Assembly (NCBI GenBank): GCA_934277845.1
Contig: CAKQVV010000097.1
Span: 1-6,245, forward strand
Length of the DNA stretch: 6,245 bases
Reading direction: 5' to 3'
Source of the DNA: an uncultured Clostridia bacterium
GTDB lineage: Bacteria > Bacillota > Clostridia > Christensenellales > Pumilibacteraceae
Positions within the stretch are counted from its first letter, which is position 1. Each line of letters starts with the position of its first letter. This document shows positions 6,190 through 6,245 of the stretch, piece by piece. The notes under the pieces were generated by a model. That model saw nothing but the letters and a program-made list of their open reading frames with translations. It was not told the DNA's origin and searched no databases. A program made the position numbers and the translations under genes.

Positions 6190-6245
6190 CTATAACGCGA
6201 AAGCCTCTCGGTTGGTAACGAAATTCGCATCGACCGTTTTAAGCC
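6190..6245 (-). CDS. Possible C-terminal tail of a convergent gene (17 codons seen)
   Basis: Read on the minus strand from the right edge, one frame gives LKTVDANFVTNREAFAL and then TAG (6192-6190). Most codons use the G- or C-ending forms favoured by the other genes (GTC, GCG, TTC, ACC, AAC). The bidirectional terminator at 6091-6127 would suit a gene ending here. A second minus-strand frame stays open for 39 codons to a TAA at 6128-6126 but has untypical codons. The stretch is too short to identify, and it may not be coding. Confidence 0.28.
   Translation of the reverse strand, partial: LKTVDANFVTNREAFAL

Noticed and set aside
6160..6190. A/T-rich inverted repeat AAGTT-gaaaa-AACTT as a second terminator.
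   Set aside because: The stem is only five weak pairs without a GC-rich core or a clear T-run, so it is unlikely to end transcription alone; the stem at 6091-6127 is far stronger.

Overview
The window holds two divergently transcribed operons from what looks like a moderately GC-rich, anaerobic Clostridia-like Firmicute. That placement is an inference. It rests on a bacterial V/A-type ATPase operon in the F-I-K-E order known from the Enterococcus hirae ntp operon, on purine-rich GGAGG-type Shine-Dalgarno sequences, and on a TldD/TldE pair of the short Gram-positive type. No rRNA, tRNA, CRISPR array or mobile element is visible.

Left operon (minus strand, 3170 down to 1). It reads, in transcription order, the peripheral-stalk coiled-coil subunit G/H (ntpF type), the large membrane/stator subunit I, the membrane-rotor proteolipid K, and the first 139 residues of the peripheral-stalk subunit E, which is cut by the window edge. 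The genes are tightly packed: a 14-bp overlap, then gaps of 23 and 18 bp. The catalytic head and central-stalk genes (C, F, A, B, D) would be expected beyond the left edge. The K subunit carries every side chain known to ligate Na+ in the E. hirae rotor ring, so the machine is predicted to move Na+ rather than H+.

Divergent control region (3171-3464, 294 bp). Each operon has a near-consensus vegetative promoter: TTGACA-18 bp-TATACT for the ATPase, and TTGAAA-17 bp-TATAAT with an extended TGC for the right operon. Between them lie a perfect 14-bp palindrome and several smaller inverted repeats, which are candidate operators. The ATPase mRNA would have a leader of about 64 nt that can form a hairpin.

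Right operon (plus strand, 3465-6029). It encodes a TldD-like metalloprotease with an intact HExxGH...Cys metal site and, 12 bp further on, a TldE/PmbA-like partner without that site. Together they should form the TldD/E heterodimeric peptidase. The stop codon of tldD lies inside the ribosome binding site of tldE. A strong hairpin terminator follows at about 6091-6127 and can work in both directions.

The right end (6128-6245) may hold the C-terminal tail of a convergent minus-strand gene, but the evidence is weak. I found no convincing novel system. The most useful leads are the Na+ site of the K subunit, the palindrome in the shared control region, and the unknown substrate of the TldD/E pair.
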